Assembly: GCF_001399455.2 (NCBI RefSeq)
Contig: NZ_LLEI02000017.1
Span: forward strand, 40,384 to 104,383
Origin: Vibrio bivalvicida
GTDB taxonomy: Bacteria; Pseudomonadota; Gammaproteobacteria; Enterobacterales; Vibrionaceae
Reading direction: 5' to 3'
Length of the DNA stretch: 64,000 nt
The notes beneath the pieces are model-generated. The model searched no databases. It had not been told where the DNA came from and saw nothing but the letters and a program-made list of their open reading frames with translations. Below are positions 49,601 to 59,250 of this stretch, piece by piece (position 1 is the first letter of the stretch; each line of letters begins with the position of its first letter). Position numbers and translations under genes: made by a program.

Positions 49601-50743
49601 TTATATCCCTTTCAATGCTTGCTTTAGCGTATTGGTCAACTTGATGACATGTTGCTCAGAGTGTTTAGCGGTAAGCGTGATTCTCAATCGAGCACCGCCC
49701 TGGGGTACCGTAGGTGGACGAATCGCTGTGACCCAAATTCCTTGTTGACGCAGTTCATCTGCAACTTTAAGTGCTTGTTGGGGCGAGCCCAGAACAAACG
49801 GTTTGATTGGGGTGACCGTCTCCCTATAGCCTTCAAAATCTTTCAGTTGCTCATGAAAACGATCAGCCAACTCGCCTAGCTTTTCTCTGCGCCAATCTTG
49901 CTCTTGAATCATCTGCGCGGCTTTATTAAGCGCAACCGCTTGCGAAGGAGGAATAGCTGTTGAATAGACATGGTGCTTAGCGAACTGGGTTAAGTAATCT
50001 CCCACAGAATGGCTACACAAAATCGCCGCACCCGACAGACCAAACGCTTTACCAAAGGTCACAACAAGGATGTCTGGCTGAATACCTGCGTATACACAAC
50101 TCCCCTGACCTTTATCACCCAAGACACCAACGCCGTGAGCATCATCAACTGCCAACCAAGCTTTGTCTTCAATCGACATTTTGATCTCTTTCAGAGGAGA
50201 AAGATCGCCATCCATGCTAAATACGCCTTCAGTCACCACCAAAGTGCCTTGATTAAGCAAAGATGTTAAATGGGCAACGTCATTGTGCTTAAAGCGCTTC
50301 ATGATGGCAGGAGATAGCGCACCCGCTTCAATCAAGGAAGCGTGATTTAGCTTATCCTGCAGCAGCAGGTCATTTTTCTTCAGTAACGAGAACAGCAGTG
50401 CTTGGTTGGCTGAGAATCCAGAACCAAACAAAACCGCTCGGTCAAACCCAAACCAACCACACAAGGTCTCTTCAAGCTTTTGGTGGGCAACAGAAAATCC
50501 AGTGACCAGTGGAGATGCACCACTACCATTACCATATAGATCTAGCCCTTCCTGCCACGCTCGGGTTAACTCCTTATCAGACGCTAACCCAAGGTAATCA
50601 TTGCTGGAAAAGTTAAGATACTCGTTATCACTGTAGATAAGCTTTGGCGCGCTGCTTAGTTCGATAGCACTCAGAGATCGGCTAAGGCCCTTAGCTTGTC
50701 GATCACTAAGGGCTGAATGAATACGTTGCTCAAACACTTGCAT
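49601..50743 (-). CDS. bioF: 8-amino-7-oxononanoate synthase
   Basis: A 380-residue PLP enzyme condensing pimeloyl-ACP with alanine. The PLP lysine is in [16 protein letters not shown], and the His that stacks on PLP is in [13 protein letters not shown] start at [12 protein letters not shown], overlapping bioB by 14 bp; a GTG or ATG up to 13 codons earlier is possible and no site has a strong ribosome-binding sequence. Coupling to bioB is likely. Confidence 0.93.
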   Translation of the reverse strand: MQVFEQRIHSALSDRQAKGLSRSLSAIELSSAPKLIYSDNEYLNFSSNDYLGLASDKELTRAWQEGLDLYGNGSGASPLVTGFSVAHQKLEETLCGWFGFDRAVLFGSGFSANQALLFSLLKKNDLLLQDKLNHASLIEAGALSPAIMKRFKHNDVAHLTSLLNQGTLVVTEGVFSMDGDLSPLKEIKMSIEDKAWLAVDDAHGVGVLGDKGQGSCVYAGIQPDILVVTFGKAFGLSGAAILCSHSVGDYLTQFAKHHVYSTAIPPSQAVALNKAAQMIQEQDWRREKLGELADRFHEQLKDFEGYRETVTPIKPFVLGSPQQALKVADELRQQGIWVTAIRPPTVPQGGARLRITLTAKHSEQHVIKLTNTLKQALKGI

Positions 50744-51782
50744 CGTAGAATAGATCATCTTTGGTTGGTCTTGCCGCGACACGTTCTACTACGCGGTCAA
50801 GCAGAACGTTCTCTTCGATTTCATCTGGTTTTTGAGAAACCTCTTGGCTGTTAATGCCTAGTTTGTTGAATAGCTGCATATCTTTGTCTTCTGACGGGTT
50901 AGGTGTTGTCAGAAGTTTACAACCATAGAAAACTGAGTTAGCACCAGCCATAAAACATAGCGCCTGCATCTGCTCGTTCATGTTTTCTCGACCCGCAGAC
51001 AAGCGAACCGCTGATTTTGGCATCATGATACGCGCGATAGCGATAAGGCGAATAAAGTCAAACGGCTCAACGTCTTCAACCTCCTCAAGTGGCGTTCCTT
51101 TCACCTTAACCAACATATTGATTGGCACACTTTCAGGGTGAGTAGGTAGGTTCGCAAGCTCAACCAGCAACCCCGCTCTGTCATTTGCGCTCTCACCCAT
51201 TCCGATGATCCCACCTGAACAAATCTTCATTCCAGCATCACGTACATGAGAAAGCGTATCTAAACGATCTTGGTACGTTCGCGTGGTAATAATACTGCCG
51301 TAGAACTCTGGTGACGTATCTAAGTTGTGGTTGTAATAATCTAACCCAGCCTGTGCCAAAGAGTTCGCTTGATCTGGCGTTAGCATCCCTAAAGTCATAC
51401 AGGTCTCTAAGCCCATGCCCTTCACACCTTTAATCATGTCCGTCAGATGTGGCATATCTCGCTCTTTTGGGTTTTTCCATGCAGCACCCATACAAAAGCG
51501 AGTTGATCCGGCATTCTTCGCTTTTTGAGCCGCGTCAAGAACTCGCTCAACTTCCATTAAGCGCTCTTTCTCAATGTCCGTTGTATAGCGGGCACTTTGC
51601 GGACAGTACTTACAATCTTCAGGACAAGCACCTGTTTTAATAGACAGCAGAGTACTCACTTGCACATGGTTATGTTGCTGATATTGACGATGAACCATTT
51701 GCGCTTCGAAAACTAGATCCATGAATGGCTTTTCCATAAGGCCGCGAACTTGCTCTACAGTCCAGTTATGACGTACTTCCAC
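50730..51782 (-). CDS. bioB: Biotin synthase
   Basis: A 350-residue radical-SAM enzyme inserting sulfur into dethiobiotin. The 4Fe-4S motif is [10 protein letters not shown] (CxxxCxxC, about residues 53-62). The 2Fe-2S ligands are in [10 protein letters not shown] and ETCMTLG. It is the first gene of bioBFCD and is controlled from the BirA operator region shared with divergent bioA. Confidence 0.97.
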   Translation of the reverse strand: MEVRHNWTVEQVRGLMEKPFMDLVFEAQMVHRQYQQHNHVQVSTLLSIKTGACPEDCKYCPQSARYTTDIEKERLMEVERVLDAAQKAKNAGSTRFCMGAAWKNPKERDMPHLTDMIKGVKGMGLETCMTLGMLTPDQANSLAQAGLDYYNHNLDTSPEFYGSIITTRTYQDRLDTLSHVRDAGMKICSGGIIGMGESANDRAGLLVELANLPTHPESVPINMLVKVKGTPLEEVEDVEPFDFIRLIAIARIMMPKSAVRLSAGRENMNEQMQALCFMAGANSVFYGCKLLTTPNPSEDKDMQLFNKLGINSQEVSQKPDEIEENVLLDRVVERVAARPTKDDLFYDASV

Positions 51783-51842
51783 GTGCTTTCCTTTGATTAT
51801 TGTTGGTTTGATTACTTGGCTAGTCTACTGACACGAGGTAAA

Positions 51843-51875
51843 CTGTCAACACAACAAAAAATCAAAAGTTTACAC
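51843..51875. promoter_or_regulatory. BirA operator between bioB and bioA
   Basis: CTGTCAACA-N15-AGTTTACAC fits the BirA operator TTGTAAACC-N15-GGTTTACAA with exact spacing, a good right half (7 of 9) and a weaker left half (6 of 9). It lies between the divergent bio genes, where the E. coli operator also sits. Confidence 0.75.
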
Positions 51876-51914
51876 TTGACTATATATTGACCACTTCAAT
51901 TTCAGGAACTGGAC

Positions 51915-53192
51915 ATGGATCTCGCTTTCGACCGTCATCATATATGGCATCCTTACACATCAACGCTTACACCTCTGACCTGCTATCCTGTAACTTCAGC
52001 AGATGGCGTCTATTTACAACTCGAAGATGACAAACGACTGATCGATGGTATGTCTTCTTGGTGGTCAGCAATTCATGGCTACAATCATCCACATATAAAT
52101 GCTGCGGCCCATGCTCAGATTGATAAAATGTCACACGTTATGTTTGGCGGAATTACGCACGAACCCGCAATCAACCTATGTAAGAAATTACTATCATTTG
52201 CGCCGAGTAACTTACAACATGTATTTCTCGCTGACTCAGGTTCCGTTGCCGTGGAAGTCAGTCTTAAAATGGCTCTTCAATACTGGCACGCTAAGGGAGA
52301 GTCTCGACCTAAGTTCTTAACACTGCGCGATGGCTATCATGGTGACACCTTTGCGGCCATGTCTGTGACCGACCCTGATAACTCGATGCACTCGCTTTAT
52401 AAAGGATTTCTTCCTGAACATATTTTTGCTACCTCTCCAAAGACAGGTTATTGGCAAGAGTGGGATGAGAGTGACCTAAATGACTTTAGAGACAAAATTT
52501 CACAGCATCACAAAGAGATCGCTGCTGTAATCTTGGAACCGATCGTCCAAGGGGCCGGAGGGATGAGAATCTATCATCCGAATTTCCTCAGAGGAGTTCG
52601 AGAGCTGTGCGATCAATTTGGTGTACTGCTGATTCTCGATGAAATCGCAACCGGATTTGGCCGCACAGGCAAAATGTTTGCTTGTGAGCATGCCGATATT
52701 CAGCCAGATATATTATGTGTAGGCAAAGCACTAACCAGTGGCTATATGACGCTTTCAGCAACCCTAGCCTCCAGTGATGTCGCCAATACTGTCTGTGGTG
52801 GTGAAGCGGGCTGTTTTATGCATGGGCCAACATTTATGGGTAATCCACTGGCCTGTGCTGTCGCGACTGCGAGTATGGAGTTACTTGAGCAAAACCAGTG
52901 GCAAAAACAAACAACACAAATTGAGCAACTATTCTCAGAGCTACTGCCTAAGCTAAAAAAATATCAAATGGTTAAAGATGTTCGCTGGTTAGGCGCGATT
53001 GGTGTGGTTGAAACCACAGCAGCAGTCAATATGGAAGCGATTCAAGCTTTATTTGTTGAACAAGGCGTGTGGATACGCCCATTTGGCAGACTAATTTATA
53101 TGATGCCTCCTTACATCAGCCAAGCAGAGCATATTGAAAAACTGGTTGCATCTGTAGAGCTGGCACTAAATACACCGCAATGCTTTAGCTAA
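51915..53192 (+). CDS. bioA: Adenosylmethionine-8-amino-7-oxononanoate aminotransferase
   Basis: A 425-residue class III PLP aminotransferase that uses SAM as amino donor to make diaminopelargonate. The PLP lysine is in CVGKALTSGYMTLSATL (about residues 269-285), and other landmarks are HIWHPYTS at the N-terminus and ILDEIATGFGRTGKMFA. It is divergent from bioBFCD, completing the late biotin pathway. Confidence 0.97.
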   Translation: MDLAFDRHHIWHPYTSTLTPLTCYPVTSADGVYLQLEDDKRLIDGMSSWWSAIHGYNHPHINAAAHAQIDKMSHVMFGGITHEPAINLCKKLLSFAPSNLQHVFLADSGSVAVEVSLKMALQYWHAKGESRPKFLTLRDGYHGDTFAAMSVTDPDNSMHSLYKGFLPEHIFATSPKTGYWQEWDESDLNDFRDKISQHHKEIAAVILEPIVQGAGGMRIYHPNFLRGVRELCDQFGVLLILDEIATGFGRTGKMFACEHADIQPDILCVGKALTSGYMTLSATLASSDVANTVCGGEAGCFMHGPTFMGNPLACAVATASMELLEQNQWQKQTTQIEQLFSELLPKLKKYQMVKDVRWLGAIGVVETTAAVNMEAIQALFVEQGVWIRPFGRLIYMMPPYISQAEHIEKLVASVELALNTPQCFS

Positions 53193-53211
53193 CCAACTTA
53201 TCAATACAAAC

Positions 53212-53241
53212 AAAATAGGCTTCCAAACGGAAGCCTATTTT
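53212..53241. terminator. Bidirectional terminator between bioA and the DUF2057 gene
   Basis: A perfect 13-bp stem (AAAATAGGCTTCC/GGAAGCCTATTTT, four-base loop), 19 bp past bioA and 21 bp past the convergent gene. Confidence 0.92.
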
Positions 53242-53262
53242 CAAATCTGTTTAGATTGAGCA

Positions 53263-53940
53263 TTACTCTTGGTCAATCACCCAGCGACGAAACGCTTTGC
53301 GCTCTTCTTTCGATGCTTTTAGATACCAAGCTTTTAGCTGCTCGACATTACTGGTCGCAACCGGCTTAGCTGGAGAGGTTGTTTCTACTTTGCTTGAAGT
53401 AGAAGTCACTGCTGCAGTCGTTGTTGCTGCAACTGCGATCGCTTGTGCTTCAACTGGCTTGTCAATTAACTGGCCGTTGTTGAAGTGAATCCCCTTAGAT
53501 TGGTTGTACTCAGCTACAAGATTGTCCATCGATAAGTATGGGAATAACCCACCTTTTGATGGTAGTTTTTCTTGCGAGTAACTCAGTGGGACGTCATCTT
53601 GAACTAGTTCCCAACCTGGTTGCTCAGTTTTGAATTCTTTTGTCGCTGTTTGCGCGCTGCTGACTGGTGGGTTCTCAATTTTAATTTCCTCACCGTTTAC
53701 TATAAATGATAGAACGTAAGGATCTGACGTAAATACCTTTGCAGAGTTACCTCGACCTAAAGTTTTGTCCATTCTAACAACGAGTTGAACATCCCCATTT
53801 GGAATTTCTTGCGTGCCAATTTTCGATTCCGATTTTTGACCATTGATATAAAGAACTGATAGCCCTTGCTCAGGCATTAATGTTGCTGCACTGACAGAAA
53901 ATGCGCCGAAAGTACATAATACTAGCATCCATTTTTTCAT
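53263..53940 (-). CDS. DUF2057 (YccT/CsgI-like) periplasmic protein
   Basis: A 225-residue exported protein. A signal peptide (MKKWMLVLCTFGAFSVSAA) precedes a beta-rich DUF2057 domain (LSVLYINGQKS, IPNGDVQLVVRMDKTLGRG, FTSDPYVLSF). A low-complexity Ala/Thr/Val linker (about residues 168-195) joins a charged C-terminal helix (LKAWYLKASKEERKAFRRWVID). E. coli YccT was reported to restrain curli assembly; the role here is unknown. It is monocistronic. Confidence 0.85.
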   Translation of the reverse strand: MKKWMLVLCTFGAFSVSAATLMPEQGLSVLYINGQKSESKIGTQEIPNGDVQLVVRMDKTLGRGNSAKVFTSDPYVLSFIVNGEEIKIENPPVSSAQTATKEFKTEQPGWELVQDDVPLSYSQEKLPSKGGLFPYLSMDNLVAEYNQSKGIHFNNGQLIDKPVEAQAIAVAATTTAAVTSTSSKVETTSPAKPVATSNVEQLKAWYLKASKEERKAFRRWVIDQE

Positions 53941-54024
53941 GATATTACTCTGTGTTCCCGCTTTAGTTATCAGTCAATTTTAGCAAGGCAATTCATCTGT
54001 GAAAAGCAATAAACTATTGTTAAT

Positions 54025-54056
54025 CAAATAAAAAAGCCACTCTCAATGAGTGGCTT
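54025..54056 (-). terminator. Terminator of the porin gene
   Basis: On the minus strand AAGCCACTC/GAGTGGCTT, five-base loop, then TTTTATTTG, 25 bp past the stop. Confidence 0.9.
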
Positions 54057-54080
54057 CGTATTCCAATTAAAATTATTCAA

Positions 54081-55103
54081 TTAGAATGTAGCTTTAACAC
54101 CGATACCGTAACCTAGGTCAGAGTTAGCTTTATCGTTGTCACCAATCTCTACATATACTGTAGTGTTTGGTGCAATACCGTAACCTGCGTTTAGGAACCA
54201 CTGACCGAAGTCTTCAGCTTTAGCGTACGTTACAGCATCTTTAGCATCGTTCAATGTACCGATTGTGTAGTTGTCGCTGTAATCAGTGTGGCTATAACCA
54301 CCTGCGAAGTTCCACTTGTCCCACGTGTAATCCGCAGCAAAAGCAATTGTATCTACATCTGTTGAACCGCCAGTGCGGAAGTCAGTGTCTACCGTGTAGT
54401 AACCAAGTTCTAGGTTTAGATTCTCAACACCTGCATAACGTACTTCTAGAGCCATTAGAGTTTCGTCTTTGTCTAGAGTTACTACGTTGTTAAGAACTTT
54501 ACCTTTAAGCTCTGCATCAGCAACGAAAGCAGTGAAGTCGAAGTCAGCTACACGGTAGCCGAGTTTAACGTCAAAATAGTGACCGTCTTTACCAATAGCT
54601 TGTGCTTCGTGCTTGTCTTGAATAAGACCTAGACCCATGTAGAAAGAGCCAGTATCTAGATCGTAACGAATTGCCTCTTCACCACCAAAGTTAGAATCGT
54701 TAAAGAACGAGTTAACACCAAATAGGTAATCGTTACCAATGCCAGCATCATCCATTTGAGTATCTAGCTTACCGATTTTCAAATCACCATAGCTAGTGTG
54801 GTAGAAACCAACGTATACGTTACCAACTGAAGTTTTGTCGTTGGCACGGTCGCTGTTGTCACCAGAGAACTCTAAGAAAGCACCAACTTGTAGGTCATCG
54901 TTTACTGCGTAACGAGTGTCGAAGCCGAAGTCTGCATCATCGATTTCTTGCTTAGTGTTTTGATCTTTGCCGATGTCCTTTTTGTAACGAACTTCTACGT
55001 CACCAGTCATGTTAACTGTAACACCATCTTGGTTATAAAGTTCGATAGCTTGAGCAGACGTCGCTGCCATAAGTACTGAAAGAGCTACTAGAGTCTTTTT
55101 CAT
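54081..55103 (-). CDS. Gram-negative general porin
   Basis: A 340-residue outer-membrane beta-barrel. A signal peptide (MKKTLVALSVLMAATSAQA) is followed by a 16-strand-type alternating pattern, an acidic surface-loop composition (many Asp), and a terminal aromatic residue (GIGVKATF) required for barrel assembly. SYGDLKIGKLDTQ resembles the segment before loop 3 in OmpU-like Vibrio porins. Codon use is highly biased, so strong expression is likely. Loops would decide whether it is OmpU-, OmpN- or OmpL-like; I cannot tell. Confidence 0.88.
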   Translation of the reverse strand: MKKTLVALSVLMAATSAQAIELYNQDGVTVNMTGDVEVRYKKDIGKDQNTKQEIDDADFGFDTRYAVNDDLQVGAFLEFSGDNSDRANDKTSVGNVYVGFYHTSYGDLKIGKLDTQMDDAGIGNDYLFGVNSFFNDSNFGGEEAIRYDLDTGSFYMGLGLIQDKHEAQAIGKDGHYFDVKLGYRVADFDFTAFVADAELKGKVLNNVVTLDKDETLMALEVRYAGVENLNLELGYYTVDTDFRTGGSTDVDTIAFAADYTWDKWNFAGGYSHTDYSDNYTIGTLNDAKDAVTYAKAEDFGQWFLNAGYGIAPNTTVYVEIGDNDKANSDLGYGIGVKATF

Positions 55104-55619
55104 AATAATCCACTGCCTTTTCTATAGAATGGGAATTCCTTGTCCGGTTCCCTTTATGTTTTTTGATGATGACTCCAATCTCTTAATGGTCGGATATCAT
55201 CGCCACTTAATTTCGGGGTCTAGATTGCAAAAGATTATGCGACGTGTCAAATGTTCTAAAACGCCAACATAAAAAAACATAAAACCAATGTAAAACAACA
55301 GCTTGTATATTTTTAGGCTCAAAATTCGAGCGACTTCATAGATTAATGACGAGTCTATCAGCTCCTTTAATTTAGCTCGGCTTTAGATTTTTATACCATA
55401 CAAGTCTTATCCATAAGCCACCCACAGCATTATCAACTGTTAAACCAAAAGCTTTGGCGTGATATATTTTTTACATTTAGAATTAATTGTAAGTACCTGA
55501 AGGTTCAGTTTTTTTTTGTGAACAAGATCCACATTTGGTCAATTGGGATTCTATTTCGTGAACTAAGTAGTACTTAGAGAACTGTGCTATGATGCGGCAC
55601 CCGCTATATAGGTCACAGT
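55104..55619. other. Intergenic region between porin and dinG
   Basis: 516 bp with no gene I can support. The porin leader occupies the left part. A short symmetric ACCTGAAGGT/CTGAAGGTTCAG stretch followed by nine T (about 55495-55518) looks like a weak plus-strand terminator. An extended -10 element (TGCTATGAT, 55585-55593) about 30 bp before dinG is its probable promoter. I see no LexA box. Confidence 0.5.
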
Positions 55620-57692
55620 ATGACAACCAGTAAAATCCAACAATCCATTCGCACAAGTTATCAAAACTTGCAGTCACAGCTCGAAAACTTTGTACCTCGT
55701 CGAGCGCAAAACTATCTTGTTGCTGAGATAGCCAAAACATTGTGTGGTGAATATCACAAATCGACTCGAGTGATTGTGGCTGAAGCAGGGACTGGAATCG
55801 GCAAATCTCTATCTTATTTAATGGCAACTATTCCTGTTGCTGTACTCAACAACCGTAAGGTCGTTATTTCAACCGCCACCGTGGCACTTCAAGAGCAGCT
55901 CGTTGGAAAAGACCTTCCTCTATATAGAAGGCTCACTGACCGAGAGTTTTCCTTTATCTTAGCAAAAGGGCGCCAACGCTATTGTTGTGCTGAAAAACTG
56001 GCATCTGCGAGCGGGGTTGATGGTGGTCAATTAGCTATGTTCGAGTCCAAGCCAAAGAAAAAAGATATAGAGCAGCTTGAGACGATGTATAAGTCGCTAG
56101 CTCAAGGAAAATGGGATGGCGACCGTGACAGTTGGCCAAAACCAATCAAAGATGAAATTTGGCAGATGATAGTCAGCGACAAGCATAGCTGTAATCTGAG
56201 TCTGCCCGCACACAGAGACTGCCCTTTCCAAAAGGCTCGTTCTGAACTTGATAAAGCCGATGTCATCATTGCTAACCATAGTTTAGTCATGGCCGACGCC
56301 GATCTTGGCGGCGGCGTGATTCTTCCCGAACCTGAGAATACCATCTACGTGTTTGATGAGGCGCACCACCTACCACATGTAGCACGCGATCACTCCTCTG
56401 CCGCTGCTGGCCTAAAAGGTGCGGCAAGTTGGCTGGAAAGGCTGAATCAATCAGTAACTAAATTTGCCAATATGGCTGATGAAAAGAGAGTTGCTCGATT
56501 TAGGAATGAATTACAAGACTCTGTGCAGCAGTTAATTCCTTCGCTCAACCAACTGGCGACTCGTTTTGAACCTGCCCATTTCGAAGAAAAAATTTACCGC
56601 TTCGAGAAAGGCGAGCTACCCAACTGGCTGGAAGAGGAAGCTAAGGAGCTGAAAAAGCTGTCGCAAAAAGGCGCTCAAGCCGTGGCGAAAGTGGCGGATC
56701 TGATTTCAGAGCGAGTAAAAGATGGCGAACTCACCAATCGATTAGCGGAACCTGCTCTAGCTGAACTCGGCTTTTATATCCAACGTATGGACAACCTTGC
56801 TCAAGTCTGGAATTTAATGGCTGAACCATTGCGAGAAAAAGGCGCTCCGCTAGCAAGATGGTTGGAAGTCAGCCCAGATCGTGAAGGTGACTTCATTGTT
56901 AATGTTTCTCCACTCGAAGTCGGTTGGCAGCTAGACCAACAGCTATGGAGTCGTTGCGTCGGCGCGGTATTAACTTCCGCTACTTTACGTGCATTAAACT
57001 CATTTAGCTTCTTTTGCCGCCAGTCTGGCGTGAGCGAGAGGCCAGATGATGGGGTGAGATTCCTTGCCCTCGCCTCCCCATTCGATTATCAGAATCAGGC
57101 GGAACTGCATATACCAAAAATGGATTGCGAACCTTCCGCGCCACAATTTACAGACCACTTAATAGAAAAGCTCCCTAACCTGATTGAGAGCAATAAGGCA
57201 AACTTGGTACTCTTCTCTTCTTACTGGCAAATGAATCAAGTCGCTGACGCACTCTCAACAGATTTTGTAAAAAGAGGCTGGTCGCTACAGGTACAAGGGC
57301 AAGAGTCTCGTTCGGCGATGCTAAAAAAACATAAAACCTTGGTTCAGTGCCAGAAAACAAGCGTGTTATTTGGTACAGGAAGCTTTTCCGAAGGCTTAGA
57401 TTTACCAGGTGAACTATTAGAAAATCTGATTATCACCAAGATACCTTTCGCTGTGCCAACTTCGCCTGTTGAACAAGCTCATGCCGAATACATCGAAAGT
57501 CGTGGTGGTAATCCTTTTATGCAAATTGCAGTACCAGAAGCAAGCAAAAAATTGATTCAGTCAGTCGGGCGTTTGCTGCGTAAAGAGCGCGATTCTGGTA
57601 AAGTCATCATCCTTGATCGAAGAGTAGTGACTAAACGTTACGGCAGCGCTTTACTAGACTCATTACCTCCGTTTAAACGCATTATTGAATGA
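55620..57692 (+). CDS. dinG: DinG-family ATP-dependent DNA helicase
   Basis: A 690-residue cytosolic superfamily 2 helicase of the XPD/DinG type that unwinds D-loops, R-loops and forks. Walker A is AEAGTGIGKSLSYL (about residues 53-66) and the DEAH box is VFDEAHHL. Cysteines for the 4Fe-4S cluster are in RYCCAEK, HSCNLSL and RDCPFQK. C-terminal motif VI is QSVGRLLRKERDSG. It begins a chain of five genes, with the TSUP ORF overlapping its end or starting 50 bp later. Confidence 0.95.
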   Translation: MTTSKIQQSIRTSYQNLQSQLENFVPRRAQNYLVAEIAKTLCGEYHKSTRVIVAEAGTGIGKSLSYLMATIPVAVLNNRKVVISTATVALQEQLVGKDLPLYRRLTDREFSFILAKGRQRYCCAEKLASASGVDGGQLAMFESKPKKKDIEQLETMYKSLAQGKWDGDRDSWPKPIKDEIWQMIVSDKHSCNLSLPAHRDCPFQKARSELDKADVIIANHSLVMADADLGGGVILPEPENTIYVFDEAHHLPHVARDHSSAAAGLKGAASWLERLNQSVTKFANMADEKRVARFRNELQDSVQQLIPSLNQLATRFEPAHFEEKIYRFEKGELPNWLEEEAKELKKLSQKGAQAVAKVADLISERVKDGELTNRLAEPALAELGFYIQRMDNLAQVWNLMAEPLREKGAPLARWLEVSPDREGDFIVNVSPLEVGWQLDQQLWSRCVGAVLTSATLRALNSFSFFCRQSGVSERPDDGVRFLALASPFDYQNQAELHIPKMDCEPSAPQFTDHLIEKLPNLIESNKANLVLFSSYWQMNQVADALSTDFVKRGWSLQVQGQESRSAMLKKHKTLVQCQKTSVLFGTGSFSEGLDLPGELLENLIITKIPFAVPTSPVEQAHAEYIESRGGNPFMQIAVPEASKKLIQSVGRLLRKERDSGKVIILDRRVVTKRYGSALLDSLPPFKRIIE

Positions 57693-57742
57693 TAGAGGTC
57701 TATAGACCTGCCCCTACTCTATATATAAAGAAGAATAACTAT

Positions 57743-58522
57743 ATGGAACTTTTTGAGCCAACCATGCTGTTGGTGTTGGCACTTGTCGCTTTTTTGGCTG
57801 GTTTTATCGACGCAGTTGCAGGTGGTGGCGGTATGCTTACTGTACCAGCGCTGCTGTCTTTGGGATTGCCTCCTCATATTGCGCTTGGTACCAACAAACT
57901 TGCCGCGACCTTTGCCTCATCAACGGCAGCATTTACTTACTACCGTAAAAAGCTATTTAAGCCACAATGTTGGTTGCGTGCTTTCGTCGCTACTTTGGTT
58001 GGCGCCATCCTTGGTACTTTATTTGTCGATCTCATCAGTACCCAGTGGCTCGAAAAAATATTGCCACTGATCATTCTTGCTGCGGCGATCTATACCATCT
58101 GGCACAAAACGCCGAGCAACGTGAATAACGAATCTCCACAGCCTTGTCCGGTATTAAATAAGAAGCAGTATGCTCAGGGTTTAACACTTGGGTTTTATGA
58201 TGGTGTAGCAGGTCCCGGTACGGGTGCGTTTTGGACGGTAAGTTCAATGGCACTATATCGGCTCAACATTTTGCTCGCCTCTGGTTTGGCAAAGGCGATG
58301 AACTTCACCAGTAACTTTACCTCTTTGGTGACCTTCGCGATACTTGGACATATCGATTGGGTCCTCGGCCTGACTATGGGTGTATGCTTAATGGCAGGCG
58401 CTTTTGTTGGTGCGCACTCTGCAATTCGATTCGGCGCCAAGTTCATTCGCCCTGTGTTTGTTACCGTAGTAAGCATTCTCGCGGTCAAACTCGCTTACGA
58501 AGCTTGGTTTGTGAACCTTTAG
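57743..58522 (+). CDS. TSUP-family permease (TauE/SafE, YfcA type)
   Basis: A 259-residue inner-membrane protein with about eight helices in two repeats. The first repeat begins GFIDAVAGGGGMLTVPALLSLGLPPHIALGTNKLAATFASS and the second GFYDGVAGPGTGAFW, both TauE/SafE hallmarks. Members move sulfite, sulfonates or other organic anions; the substrate is unknown. The ATG giving MELFEP is chosen over a GTG/ATG 18 codons earlier because a helix begins there and AAGAAG lies upstream. It is in line with dinG and priC. Confidence 0.88.
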   Translation: MELFEPTMLLVLALVAFLAGFIDAVAGGGGMLTVPALLSLGLPPHIALGTNKLAATFASSTAAFTYYRKKLFKPQCWLRAFVATLVGAILGTLFVDLISTQWLEKILPLIILAAAIYTIWHKTPSNVNNESPQPCPVLNKKQYAQGLTLGFYDGVAGPGTGAFWTVSSMALYRLNILLASGLAKAMNFTSNFTSLVTFAILGHIDWVLGLTMGVCLMAGAFVGAHSAIRFGAKFIRPVFVTVVSILAVKLAYEAWFVNL

Positions 58523-58531
58523 GCAGTACTT

Positions 58532-59080
58532 ATGAGTAAAGTTAAGCAGCTACAATCGACCCTAGAGCAACTCGCCATCAACGCGGCGGCTTTGGATCGT
58601 CAGCGTGGTGAGCACCACTTGGCGCTTTTCGATGAACGGCTTTTCAAGTGTAAAGCCAAGCTTTTAGTGCCTTGTGTCAAAGAAACCCAGTCAACGCTAG
58701 AGAGCATTATTCGAGAAGAAGACGCTGGTAAGCTAACCGCTATGCGTGCAGAGTATCTTACCGAGCGTTTGCTCGCGCAAGTCGGAGCGATACAACGTGA
58801 ACTGGCGACCACTAAGATTCGCAAACACGAGCCGAAACATAGCAGCTACTTCAGAAAACCCATCAACGAGCTATATCAACACCTTTCTCAGCATCAAGAG
58901 TGGGAACGTCGTTTAGTGGAAATGGTGCGAGATAAGGAACTTGCACTCCAGTACGCACCACCTTTCCAGCAACAATCAGCTCAGCAAGCCCTTATGGCAA
59001 CCGAGCAAAGGCTTAAGCGCTGCCAAGAAGCAAAGCTCAAGATAGAAAAACAAATTACCTACAGAGAGAGAAACCCGTAA
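58532..59080 (+). CDS. priC: Primosomal replication protein N'' (PriC)
   Basis: A 182-residue helical protein that helps reload DnaB at collapsed forks. It is Gln/Glu/Arg-rich, and the segment [18 protein letters not shown] followed by the C-terminal [22 protein letters not shown] is PriC-like. In E. coli priC is followed by ybaM, the same partner found here. Its TAA stop overlaps the next ATG (TAATG). Confidence 0.9.
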   Translation: MSKVKQLQSTLEQLAINAAALDRQRGEHHLALFDERLFKCKAKLLVPCVKETQSTLESIIREEDAGKLTAMRAEYLTERLLAQVGAIQRELATTKIRKHEPKHSSYFRKPINELYQHLSQHQEWERRLVEMVRDKELALQYAPPFQQQSAQQALMATEQRLKRCQEAKLKIEKQITYRERNP

Positions 59081-59250
59081 TGCCTTCATCGAACTCAGGA
59101 TTAGATAATGCACCAGATGAGGTCAAACTTGCCGTCGATCTTATTTACCTACTGGAAAGCAATCAAGTCGATCCAAAAGTTGCACTCGAAGCCATTAAGA
59201 TAGTAAAAGCAGATTTAGAGAGTAAGCTGGAGAACTCATGTACCAGCTAA
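59080..59250 (+). CDS. rsmS: RsmS/YbaM family small protein (DUF2496)
   Basis: A 56-residue protein with the family core [25 protein letters not shown], closely matching E. coli YbaM ([21 protein letters not shown]). The start overlaps the priC stop by one base, and its end overlaps roxA by 13 bp, so translation is coupled. RsmS was named for a link to the Rsm secondary-metabolite control system in Pectobacterium; its molecular role is unclear. Confidence 0.9.
   Translation: MPSSNSGLDNAPDEVKLAVDLIYLLESNQVDPKVALEAIKIVKADLESKLENSCTS

Noticed and set aside
53430..53500. Ala/Thr/Val-rich run in the DUF2057 protein as a frameshifted or inserted segment
   Set aside because: The frame is continuous on both sides and a low-complexity linker between a folded domain and a helical tail is ordinary.
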